This document shows positions 38,382 to 50,000 of a DNA stretch of 64,000 nt, one piece after another. The notes beneath the pieces are model-generated. The model searched no databases and was not told the DNA's origin. It saw nothing but the letters and a program-made list of their open reading frames with translations. The DNA is taken from assembly GCA_023238725.1 (NCBI GenBank), contig CM041550.1, positions 5,775,044 through 5,839,043 on the forward strand, given 5' to 3'. Position 1 is the first letter of the stretch; the number at the start of each line of letters is the position of its first letter. This DNA comes from Scortum barcoo. Lineage: Eukaryota; Chordata; Actinopteri; Centrarchiformes; Terapontidae. Position numbers and translations under genes: made by a program.

Positions 38382-38676
38382 TTAAATCTTGAATCCAAGC
38401 GCCCTCATGCAATCTTTATGTGCCTCGATGAGTTCTGTGCAGTTTTCCTCTCCCTTCTCAATGATGCTACAGGAAAATAACCAAAAACATGAGCATCAAT
38501 TAAAAAGTTTCACCTGCCAAAAGGAAAGTGTTCTAGTCTTGCTGAGCAGGTACCTACCAAGCATCCCTGACTTTCTTTGTCTCTGGACAAGCGCAGCACG
38601 GCTTCAGTGGCTTCTTCTGCTCAGCACCGTCAGTCAGAGCAGGAGGCTCCACGCTGGCAGCAGACAGGGTCGACAT
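38382..38676 (-). CDS. cox17: Cytochrome c oxidase copper chaperone COX17
   Basis: Two coding exons (38676-38558 and 38466-38382) give a complete 67-residue protein, too short to stand out without splicing. COX17 carries Cu(I) in the mitochondrial intermembrane space to SCO1/2 and COX11 for cytochrome c oxidase assembly. The copper-binding KPCCACP motif (residues 25-31) is present, followed by twin CX9C pairs forming the CHCH fold: Cys30 to Cys40, and Cys49 to Cys59. The C-terminus MRALGFKI matches the family. An acceptor (GTCTGCAG) sits 9 nt upstream of the ATG. A perfect CAG/GTAAGT donor at 39607/39606 implies a noncoding first exon about 0.9 kb upstream. The gene follows popdc2 on the same strand, as in human. 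Confidence 0.95.
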
Positions 38677-39240
38677 CTTTCTGAGCTGCAGACATCACGA
38701 AATGAGTTAACAGACGCGAACCGGACTTTTCCTGCTATGACCAGTTAAACCGTTTGCCATGAAGAAGCCTTACAAGATCATTTTGTCACAAATTAAGCCA
38801 ACATTTCAAACAAACTAACCTAGGAAAATGAATAAACTCAAGCTACAATCACCTGTATGAAAGTTTGGAGTAAATAACTTAATTATAAAGAATAGTTGCA
38901 GATTAGTTTTCTGTTAAACTAATTGTCGCCGCACTAACCATGATAGATAAATACTGTTGATGTTTGTGTGAGAGTTTTGGACTTCTGAAGACATTCAAAC
39001 AAATTAGTGAAAATACACAATAGATTAGTGTATAATGTGAAATGGTCGCATTTCTTTTTTAATCAAGATTTTGTTGGCCATGTGCAGTCACAAGGAGCAG
39101 TCATTGGTTGCCTCCAGTAATTAAAAAAGGAAAAAAAATAAAATCCCACAATATATAATGGAATATAAGATATTATATAAATATAACAAATAGAAAGATG
39201 GTACTGTTGAAGCAGTAAGGTGCAAATATAAAAAGGAGTT

Positions 39241-39295
39241 TACACACACACACACACACACACACTGAGCTGATGTAACATTAGCTAAAATGAAA

Positions 39296-39350
<55 letters not shown>
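39241..39350. repeat. Compound (CA)n microsatellite in cox17 5' UTR intron
   Basis: Two CA tracts (about 39243-39265 and 39297-39350) are separated by about 30 nt of unique sequence. Confidence 0.95.
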
Positions 39351-39354
<4 letters not shown>

Positions 39355-39606
39355 GTATTTTAAACATTTCATTTTGAGTGTTTAACGTGTGAACCCCTCC
39401 TGAACAGATCCACTATGAGCTGCTGTGTGTTGTGGGACAGTGTGGACAGATTACATAACGCCATAGATAACTAAGTCAGCTAACAGCGACGACACTCAAA
39501 CTAACTACAAACCTGCGTCATGGCTCACAATTTAGACTTTAAATGGTCACAAAATGTAGTGAAGGAGTTAAACCGGCAGCTGGCGGAGCTCAGTTACACA
39601 ACTTAC

Positions 39607-39743
39607 CTGTGTGAAGGCCGGCGGCACGAGCTAAAAGAGGTTTCACCTTCAGCAGGAAACCAGCATGGAGGAACTCACGTGTTCGCCTTTTATAAAACGT
39701 CACGTGACTACAAGAGGCCGCGGAGGCTGCTGGGATATGTAGT
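39607..39743 (-). promoter_or_regulatory. cox17: Probable cox17 promoter and noncoding first exon
   Basis: On the minus strand, in order, are: a ZNF143-like site ACTACATATCCCAGCAGCCT (39743-39724), two CACGTG E-boxes (39706-39701 and 39681-39676), a TATA-like TTTTATAAAA (39697-39688), and a strong donor CACACAG/GTAAGTTG after 39607. ZNF143 sites and E-boxes are common in housekeeping and nuclear-encoded mitochondrial promoters. Transcription would start near 39660 and splice to the acceptor at 38686. The plus-strand open frame over this region (39520-39792) is therefore better explained as chance. Confidence 0.6.
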
Positions 39744-40054
39744 GTTGCGTAACAAGAAAAGAAAAAGAAAGTCAACAACAGAGCAAGGTTAATATAAAAT
39801 AAGGTTGTATTTATATTATATATTTATATGTGCGTGTGTTTATACAGATGATGATTAATTTAGACCTAATAAGACGACGTTTCTCTGTCGAGTGTAAAAC
39901 TGGTTTTAAATAACTATATTTTAATTGGTAAACGTGGTTTTTAACATATAAAAATGGACTGTGACCATATTAAAAATAAATGTAAAGTTATTTTCTGGTA
40001 ATATATTAGTAATTTATTAGTAATTTATGTTCAAATTTATTATTTATATAAGTT

Positions 40055-40379
40055 AGAATACAAAGTACTTTTACCCAAGTACCTAAATACAAATTTACTT
40101 GAGTATTTCCGGTTTATGCTACTTTATACTTCTACTCCACTACAGCTAGTGATAATAATAGTGAAAATAATAATTACTTTTATAATATTACATATAGAGT
40201 ATCTGTTATCCTGAAATGGACCAAATACCAGGTACTTTTGATTTAAGCACTAGTAAGTAGTATAAATGCTGATACCTTTGTACTTAAGTACTATAAAACT
40301 TTGAATACATTTCATACAATTCTGGTATTGTTACTTTTACTTCACTACTACTACTACACTACTACTTCTTCCACCACTG
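40055..40379 (-). mobile_element. hAT-like MITE, internally deleted copy
   Basis: It ends with ACTTCTTCCACCACTG at 40364-40379, the best preserved terminus of this family in the window. Inside are TTGAGTATTTCC, GGTTTATGCTACTTTATACT, CCTGAAATGGACC and AGGTACTTTTGATTTAAGCA in family order. The left terminus is eroded. Confidence 0.7.
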
Positions 40380-40467
40380 CTTAAAGTAATAAGACATTAT
40401 AATTATTTCAACTTAAAAGCTTAACATATTTTACAATACCAGGACAGGTAACTTGAAACAAAATTAA

Positions 40468-40490
40468 GTAAAATAAATAAATAAATAAAT

Positions 40491-40551
<61 letters not shown>

Positions 40552-40552
40552 G
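40468..40552. repeat. (AAAT)n then (AGAT)n microsatellite
   Basis: About five AAAT units run into about fifteen AGAT units. Confidence 0.95.
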
Positions 40553-42044
40553 AGATGAGTGATGAGTTAATTCTGTGTTTGAGGACAGCTTTAAGAGTGC
40601 AAGTGTTTACATTTATAATATTTATCCCTCAAAATGTGAAAACTGATATGAGAAATGTACTGAAAAAAGTTTTTTTTACTGAAAAAATGTGTAAGACTAA
40701 ATAATTAAACACAAAAAGGAAGCAGGTTATTGCCAAAAAGTCTCCTCCACATTGCACTGAGAGTAATTACTTGCAGATGTTTTTTTCTTATGTTTTAATG
40801 TGAAAGACAAAATGATTAAAAAACAAACACACCGTGACACTACATGTGATTGTTTTGGCTGAAAATTAAAAAACTTGCCATCAACATGCCATTTTTTATA
40901 CAGTCACCTCTGATTTTTACAAAATATGAGCTTCTACTTCATACAGTACACACACACACACACAGAAATCCTAAATTTTCCCTGACTTATAAAAAATTAA
41001 CACTATGAAAATTCATCATTCTGCTGCTCCTGCACCATTATTCATGTATCATAATATAAAAATTCAGATAAACCTCTTAAACTGTCAGATGAGACGGGTA
41101 CATGGAAGCTGAGTTTTGTCTTCAAGTCTCAGACGCGTAACGCACGATTATTGCTGCTTTTTCACCAGATATCATATTCTGAGCTATAAAATAAAGCTGC
41201 TGGAGGGCAGAAACACACAGTGGCCTGGGAGTTTTATAATATGAAAAATGATCATCTTCTGTCCTACAATACTGAAGGTGTGTGTTTGTTTTCTCACGTC
41301 TGGTGGGCGCACAGTGCGTCAGCACAGTGAAGCAGTGCGTAAGCAAAAGCACTGAATCACTTATTCTAGTTTGAGGGCCAGCTGTGTGCTAGATAAATGA
41401 GCAAGTAAGCACATTGTTCGTGTGCTCGGTGCTGCGTGACAGAAACACACCTTCATCTGAAACTTTGCTGCAGCCTTTGCTTTCACATTACAATCCATAC
41501 AGTGTTTGAGAATAACAAATGTAAAAGTGGGATTTTTTAGTTTTATCTGATGTGTGTCTTTGTTTTGGTGTTTCCTGTAGAAATCTGCCCCCTGAAGGAG
41601 GAGAGCTGTAAGGTCACACTCCTCACCTCCAGCCTCCTTATTCCTCCTCCTGTGTGCACAAAGCCCCCATCAGCGTCTGGTGAAAGCAGAAGAGTAAGAT
41701 CTCTTTGTCTGTCTCTCTTTGAGCAGTATGTGCTGTTTAGTCCAATTAAACCTCGTCATTATCTGGAAGACAGTACGTGTCACACACCAACACATAAAAC
41801 AATATAAGAGAGGGCTCCAGAGAAAACTAACCAGAGTGTTACCTGATTGCATTGTAGCGTCACTGACAGTATATTGCCATAATCAAAGATTTTTTCAACA
41901 ACTAAAAGGAAAGATCCATCCACAACAATGCAGACAGGGCTGTTATTCTTTTGGATAGCAAATGTCAGACCAAAAGCCCCCATAAGAGGGTAAGGGTGTT
42001 TTTTTTCCTGACATGCTACCTCCTGTGGTCATGCAGCTAATGAT

Positions 42045-42615
42045 CATAGACTGTATATAAAGATTGATGATGTGACAGCTCCCAAAAAGTGAAGCCAAAA
42101 CATCTGGATCGCCCCCTGGTGGCTGGCTGCAGTATCAGCTCATAAGCCCTGGCCCCTCCATGTTAGCAGATGGGACCAACAAAAAAAAATCAAACGTCAA
42201 ATAGCTTTTTCTCATTTTAGGTTGTTCCTTATGATGCTGATGTTTGTTCAAGTGTTCATTTTTCTGATATTCTGTTATTTGGTGCTATAAAAATGGGGTG
42301 AGACATCATGATTGACAGCTTTCAGTCACAGTGGAGTAGTCACATAGGCACCTGCAGTCTTTTTTTAGATACTAAATGATGAGTGGAAACATCAAGAGGA
42401 AATAAAACTCTAACTTTAGCAGGTGATCGCTAGCTAACAGTTATTAATTACTCACTACCAATCGAGACGCTTCCTTTCTCGATCGCTACAGGCTCTGGCT
42501 CCAAATGATGTCACCAGTGTAAGAGAATGGCACCCTTATCAGAGATATTTTGGTTTCACTTTTGTACAGTGGGGGGAAGTGGAGGTGTGTCGTCCATCTT
42601 TATATAGAGTCAATG
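42045..42615. mobile_element. MITE with CATAGACTGTATATAAAGAT termini
   Basis: The left end CATAGACTGTATATAAAGAT (42045) is the near-perfect inverted repeat of the right end ATCTTTATATAGAGTCAATG, which ends at 42615. The interior includes GTGAAGCCAAAACATCTGGA and GCCCCCTGGTGGCTGGCTGC, phrases I recognise from a widespread teleost non-coding element. No open frame. The superfamily is not certain. Confidence 0.7.
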
Positions 42616-44018
42616 GTAATGACAGAAGCAAAGACGTAAGTAGTGTGACATTAAATCACCACAAAATCTCCTAGTGAGGAGGTGGATGGTTTAGTTTACC
42701 AAGACAATGGTTTGCATCCTGTCTCCTACAGCAGTAAATAATTTATTTCTTTTAACTATTCCCTTTTAGTTTCTGTACTTAACCAGACCTTGACCATGGA
42801 GGTGGCACATCAGAAAACATTTATATGAGTAGTTCTTACATGATCATATGTGAAAAATAACTTATTATGTTGTTGGTTTTAGTTGGTGAGGTCCAAAGAT
42901 TGGTCCACTTTGGCCACAGCCCACCTTCTTGTCAGCCAGAACAATATTATTATTTAAGATATATCTTGGATTTAAAACAGTTCCAAGTTACTAAAAAAAA
43001 GAAAGACACAATAGGTATGACATCAAACAATTTTCTAAACCGCTTTGCTCTGTTCGGGGTCAAACAGTGCACACCTGCAATAAAATATTTTTTCCAACAC
43101 CAGTTCATCTGACCTCAAACTAACTAAAAAACATCACCCTGCCAGTGGAGATCATCTGTGTGTGAGTGTTTTTTCTCTGTAGCTCTCTACTGCAAACTCA
43201 GATGTCCAAAGATATAAAAAAAACCAATAATCTCATAAAATGTCCCTCACATTATTAGATGCATCTCATACACTAAGCTGCCAGTAATTCACCTTTTCCC
43301 ACTGACATAACCTCACGGTTAATCCCACTGTGCTGCCAATGCTGTCCTGGAACACCATTTCTCTTTATCATTTTTTTTTCTTTTCTGCAAACCAACCCTT
43401 CATAAAAAACATCCAAATGAATAAAATCCCAACCTTCAACTTTGTAATGCTGGAAAGGAAATATTTCTACGTCTGTGACGTTGTCTTCCTGATGTAAAAT
43501 TTGCAAAACAAATAGACACAGGAGTTGGCTCAGAGCTGCGAGCATATGTAAAGCATCAGGTATCACAGTACAGGGTTTAATTACATCCCTGGTAGAGATG
43601 GCCCGGACTGAACTTGTCCCCACACATGCTGCCAGATGTCGCGTTCACATGACAATAACTACGGTCCCCTCCCCACACACACACACACATGCACACACAC
43701 ACGCCATTGTCTTCAGTATTAATGTGAGCTGGACCTTACCCTCCTGACATGGCTTGATTCATGTGGGGATGAGACACAGATACTGAATAGTTGATGAGCT
43801 GCGAGAAAAAGAAAAGAAGTGGAGGGGTGGGGTGGGGGCAGAAATAGAGAGAGGCAGACGGAGGGAGAGCGGGAGGGAGGGAGCAGAAAGGCGGGTATCC
43901 ACTCGCATCGCTCCACACAGCTTCAATAAGCCCTGAGGTTGGGAGCCTTGATGGAAAATTACCTTGTGACCACGAGGGGAGGTCAGGACTGGTAGAGTCA
44001 GACTCTGCTTGTCCCGAG

Positions 44019-44041
44019 AAGCAGCAGCAGCAGCAGCAGCA
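44019..44041 (+). repeat. (GCA)n trinucleotide repeat in likely 5' UTR
   Basis: Seven GCA units lie about 50 nt upstream of the channel-gene start codon, so they are probably transcribed but not translated. Confidence 0.85.
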
Positions 44042-44091
44042 CAGGGAGGATGGCCTGCGCGTTCAGCTGATGACGGGACCGAAGTCGGGCC

Positions 44092-47000
44092 ATGGAGAAA
44101 CTAAAAGGTCCCGCCGTGGGATGCACCACAGCCACCTGTGGATGGAGAGCCCTGCTTCTGCCGCAGCTGAACAGGCAGTCCCTGTACGTGTACGGCAGCG
44201 AGATGGCCGTGGAGAAGGAGTGCATGCGACAGCTGCAGAGCGGCGTCTTTGTCATCCACCCGTTCAGCCTCATGAGGTATTTCACACGTCTGATAGATCC
44301 AGGCCAGTCCTGTACGGAGACACGACCTCCAGCTTAAAAGTTGTGCTGTTCCTGTGAGTCTTATAGTCTTGACTGTTTTGGCTCCCTTTCTCTCTCCAAG
44401 GATTAACAAAGTATTGTTTTATTTGGTCATCTATTCTTCTCCACAGTAGTGCTGAAATGAATTGTAGATAACTTGATTAGTCAGTCGATAGAAAAATAAT
44501 CTGCATCTATTTTGATCACTGATCACAGAATTGCAAACATCTCCAGCTTCTCAACTTCACAGATTTGTTGTTTTACTTCTTGTTTCTCTGCAGTAAACTG
44601 AACAGTTTAGATTTTGATGTTTTTTAGGGAAACATTACATTAATGATGTCACCTTGTGTGCATTTTTCAGTATTTTTGGACACTCTACAGACTGAGCAAT
44701 GAATCAGTTAATCCTTTATTAATCCATAGTTGCATCCCAGCTCCATATTACATGCATGTGGCATTCCTAATTAGTATTATACTTAAGTGAACAATGCAGT
44801 AATTTATTATGATAATGACTTGTTTTGCATTTCTGAAAAAATCTTTAGAAACCCATTTGCAAATGTGAAAACAAAAACAGAAAAAAGAGACACAGTATAA
44901 TTAGTATAAAATATGAAGAGCAAAGCAAAACCTAAAAGAGCAATTAAAGGTTCATAATTAGTGGAATCAGTTTTGTGTAGTGACTTTAAAGATGATGCCT
45001 GACGATTGTGAGGATAAAAACAAGCGGATGAAGTGACTTCTTTAAGGGACGTGTTTTTTCAGATGGCTGGTTTTGCATGATGCGCGCGGTTATTATTAGT
45101 TTGTAAGGCGATCAGATGGAGTGAAAACAGAGAGGGAAAAAAACAATTGGGATCAGAGAGCAGAGTTATTTGAGCCTGGCAATTGAATCCCGGCTGAGGA
45201 GATGTGCAGTTACAGTATCAGAGTATTTAGTGTGCATAAATCAGCTTGCCTTACCGGCTGCAGCATGGCCGTCTAATGAGTCCTTCTGGCAAATGAACTG
45301 AGACTTTCCACTACAAACCCACATGGGAAAACAAGATCTGAGGCTCCCGCAAAAGTCACATGTGTTTTTGTGATCTTTTCCCTGCAGGAGCTACTACATC
45401 ATGTGCATGATGGCCATCACATTTCTGAACCTGATTGGCATTCCCATGGAGATCGCCTTTCTGGACGGGAACAGCGGACTAGCATGGGAAGGATTTAACG
45501 TGTTTTCAGACACACTGTTCCTGATAGACGTGGCTCTGAATTTCCGAATGGGCATCATAGCAGAGGACGGCGAGGTGAGAGTGGCTGTACTCTATTTTCA
45601 GACCCAATCTGGAGGACTATAATCCCCGCACAGACGAGCACATGCAATCCATCTCTGCCCCATCTGTAATCTACTCAATACACGAAAGGCTAGATTAACA
45701 CCCCCCCACCCCCGTCCTCCTGCGCTCCTGGACATGGGCGAAATTGGCACCTCCTGTTTGATTTTGTAACAGGGATTATGATGTATTGGATAAATGAGAA
45801 GTATGACATTTCCAATTAAGTATCATGCAGACTATATCCTGTTTATTTTCATCTGCTCCTGCTTTGTGACTTCTATCTTGCCAATCACAAATGGCCCATC
45901 TGTGGTGTGTTTCCTGCCTTTGGTGTTTACTCTGGACCACACAAGCATCTGGTTTTGCCAGATTTATTCTCAGTCCGTTTCTGCCTTTTTGAAATATTCA
46001 TGTCAGCACCAATTCAACGACGCTGCCGTATTTATGTTGATTTTCTCTCCACTGATCTCGTCTGACACCACTGGCTCCTTTAATGTTGGACAAACTCCCA
46101 AAATATTGGTTCAATTCGAGCGTTAAATTATACATGTGATCGCGGCACGTGCTGCACAGCGTCTTTCATCCATCTGCTCAATCTGCTGCTCTCTCCTCTT
46201 TCTCAGGAAGCTATTCTGGATATCAAACGGATCCGAGTCAACTACCTGAGGACATGGTTCATACCGGACGTTATTGCAGCTTTCCCAATCGGCTACATAC
46301 TGCTGTTTGCGGTAATTATGAGCAGACTGTTGAAGCAGCAAACAGCCAGAAACGTGCTGCAGTATTTGTCAGTTCACAAAACATTAATGCACAAAGTTTT
46401 ACATTATTTGTTCAGGGTTTATAATTAGAAATGTATGCAGCACTCAGAGCATTAAGAATGTGTTTTACAGACAATTAACTGAATGAAAAAGGCAAAGATA
46501 AAGGTAAAATGTAAATGATAATAAATATGAAATAAGATAAATAAAACATGCTATGAATAATTGAGCATCTGTGTGTTATTGTCGCAGGACTTACAGTACC
46601 ACAACGACGACAACCCCTCCAAGACCAACAAGATGATGAGAATACTGATGTTTGTGCGGATCCTCAGTTTGATCAGACTGGCTCGAGTGTCCCGACTGGT
46701 CAGGTTCTTTAACGAGGTGGAGAAAGTGAGTTCAAACGGCAGACGGGCAGTCCGTCAAAGCTCACCTTTGAAATCCAATCAACCTTTCTCCTTCCCACAG
46801 ATACTTTACCAGGCCTGGCTCCGATGACAAATCTGACTTTGAGCACTCAACAATGTCATTTGTTAAACAAGAGCTGATACTTCACAATCAACAGCTTTTC
46901 GTGTAATTTTCAGATTTTGAACAGACTTGTCCTTTCACAGGAACAAACACTGAACTCAAACAACAGAGATTTAAAAGAAAATGAAGGGATATGACCCGCC

Positions 47001-50000
47001 AAACTTATTCTGATGATGTCCATGGTAATCTCATAATGAAACACAATATATCTTGGAAAATGCATAATCTATGTCGTCTGAGTTTGTGCGTAACTCCAAG
47101 CCTTTAAACAGCCTCGATGTTACTGGATCCTCTCGCTTTGGGAAACTGAAATAAATGTTTTATTCATTTCACACAGATAAATCAGTTTACGTCATTCATC
47201 CTCTTCTTCCAAGTTTAGTTAATCTTGGCTAGCTTGTTTGTCACAGATCTGTGCCAGGTCATTTTGGTCTTTCAGGATTTCTTTTGCCTTGAGGAGTTTA
47301 TCTCAGTGCGACCTTTTGTGACGCTGTCTGCCTCTATTTAAATCACGTGGTCCAGCCATCACTGTTGTCTCAGACTTATTTCAGTAATGGTGTTGATGCT
47401 TTTGGTTTTTCTGTTGGGTCAGAAGATGCCAAACAACCTTTATGGGCATCATTTGCAGTTTATTACAACCTGGAGGCTGGATTAACTTGACTTTTCTGTC
47501 ATACATGTGGTTCTTGGACCTGGATTTGTAGAGTTGGGATTAATCTGGCACTGATGTCCTTTTGTGTCTTTGCTGATAAGGCTGAATTAGTGAAAATCCC
47601 TAAAAAGTCAGTGGTGTTGAGGGTGTTATTTTACTGTACATCACAAGTTCTGGTGTTGTTTTTTGATTGTTTGAGTTTATTAAGCTTTTCTGTTTTTTTC
47701 TTTTATTTTGTGGTGGTGGTTCTGGTTTATTACAACTGGGTTTGTACCTGTACAATAATAACATCACACATACCAGAGAAAAAAGTTTTTTTTCCTGCAA
47801 ATTAGGTGGTTTATATAATCTGGCTAAACTGCAGGCTTGTTTACAGCCTGATTGATTGTCTGACTGTTCATGTGACTTGCCCTGATCTCAGCAATGACTT
47901 TGGTCAATTCAGTGTTTTGATGACTGATTATGAGTGAATCAGGCAGAAATTATGACCAAAACAAAAACAAAGAAAAAAAACAGCAATGAATGTGTAATAA
48001 GCTAAAATGATCCTTTAAAGTACAAAATGTCTGACTTTTAAAGCAGGTTAAAATCATAAAAAGGACCTCAGGTTTTCACAATAAGTCAAATAAGTATTTG
48101 ATCTGTGTGGATGTTAACATTGCTGCATTGTTTTAAGGTTGTTCTTTACACTAAGTTGGAGTTGAATTTAAACTTGAGAAAATGTGATTTGATGTTGTTG
48201 AAACGTCAGTGTCTTTCTATATGGTTTATATACGGTGTCAGATTAGCAGAGGACATGGCTAATCCTGGTCCTGGCTCAAATCCAGTACATCGCTTTAATT
48301 TAAAGCGACCTACCAGGACAAACTGCGGTATGTATGATTTAAAGTCACGTGTTTTCTCATCTTCTCTTCACGTCTATAGGTGTCAAATGCAAACCTGGAG
48401 GTGGTCCGTCTGTTCTTCCGTATTTTGTCTCTGTTCATGATGATTTTCCTGCTTTGTCACTGGAACGGCTGCATCCAGTACTTTGTCCCCATGCTGGAGG
48501 AGTTTCCCACTGACTGCTGGGTGCGGAAAGAAAACCTCATGGTGTGTCTAATTTCACAAAACTACAAAAAAACTATTACTACTTACTATATAAGTTGTTA
48601 AATTAATTGATTTTTCATGTACCATTCTCTTATCTCCACCACTGGCTATAATGAAAACCTATAATGTATTCAGAAATGTAAAATGTGTGACTAGTGGTGT
48701 CACTAAGAGGATGCTTTAAACATCTATACCACATGACATATTTCCAGATTTACATAAAAGCGTCACTAAAGATGAAAACATTTCTTCCAGAATGCCACAG
48801 TGATCGTGAAGTACTCTTGGGGAGTTTTCCGAGCTCTCTCACAGATGATCGCTCTCTCTTATGGCTCCATGGATGCACCAACAAGTGAGAATTGATTGAT
48901 TTTTTCTTTATCCAGTGCCACAAAAAGCACAGGCGTATCACATTCCCTCTCAGATATAAATACCCTCCATTTCACACAAAAACAAGCTGGCGTGTCGGTG
49001 TCTTGTTCTCCAGATTATGTTGAAATGTGGATCGTCATGGTCAGCATGGTGTCCGGCTGCCTGATGTACACCGTCCTCGTGGCCAACGCTACGACCATGA
49101 TCGCCAACATCGACCCAGCAGCCAAGGAGTACAAAAGCAAGGTCCTTATGGGCGACACTATCCCCCGTCAGAAAACAAGTTACTGTACTCAGTGAAACAG
49201 AAAAAATAATGGAAGATGTACTTTTACCCAAGAAAAAGACCAAAATATTTCAGGAAAATGTACTTAAATGATTTAAAGAACTTGTGGGGCAGAATTGTCC
49301 CTTTCAGAGAGTTATATTATTAACATATCTTATATTGAAATATAATTACTTTAACGTGTCAGCTGGTGGAGCACATTTGAACAACTTTATTATCTGCTGC
49401 AGAGTTTAATCTGTAGTACATTATTGTATTTTATAAAGTGATCACATGTTTTGTTTTTCTAATCTGTCAAGTAACTCCAGCTGTTAGATAAACGTAAATG
49501 AGTAAAAAGTCCAATATTTCCCTCTGAAATGTTGTGAAGTGCAAATACACAGTAACATAAAAAGGAAATAAACACCTACTTCAAGTGCGGTACTTGAGTA
49601 GATTTACTTAAAAAGAAATAAACAACAAGTTGACATTTGTTTAGCATCAAACTCTATGTAATATCACAGATTTGTATAAATTGCTTTAATCGAATCATGG
49701 GCGAAAGATGTATATTTTACTTTTGATATTTATTTGTTTGATTTCTTATTAATATAACTTATTTATTTGCATCATTGCATTTATGTCGCGTTGAATCTTT
49801 AATGAGAAACAGAGTGGCATGTCGGAAAATATGTGAAGTATTTTTGTTCTATATATTGATCTTGATTATCAATCTTAATTTCTACCCTTATTTAAACGAG
49901 GAATAACCTTTTGAACTGTTGCTCTGGACAGACATGAAGCGACAGTGAATGCATGAAAACACTGGTTCACAAATTAAATATGAGTTCAGGGTAATAAAGT

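Larger units (their letters stand above)
39794..44091. other. Repeat-rich intergenic region between cox17 and the HCN-like gene
   Basis: It holds a MITE (40055-40379), a tetranucleotide microsatellite (40468-40552) and a second MITE type (42045-42615). A plus-strand stretch at 41580-41694 looks exon-like (acceptor TGTAG, open frame) but matches nothing I know. In human the gene next to COX17 is CFAP91; I find no trace of it here. The last few hundred bases should contain the channel-gene promoter. Confidence 0.5.

Noticed and set aside
39121..39372. 83-codon minus-strand Cys-Val-rich frame
   Set aside because: It is a translation of the CA microsatellite.
39520..39792. 90-codon plus-strand open frame starting MAHNLDF
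   Set aside because: It overlaps, on the opposite strand, a coherent cox17 promoter and a perfect splice donor. The protein matches nothing known, so chance is more likely.
41580..41694. Exon-like stretch after a TGTAG acceptor upstream of hcnl1
   Set aside because: There is no convincing donor or partner exon and no homology. It could be a noncoding exon, but nothing supports it.
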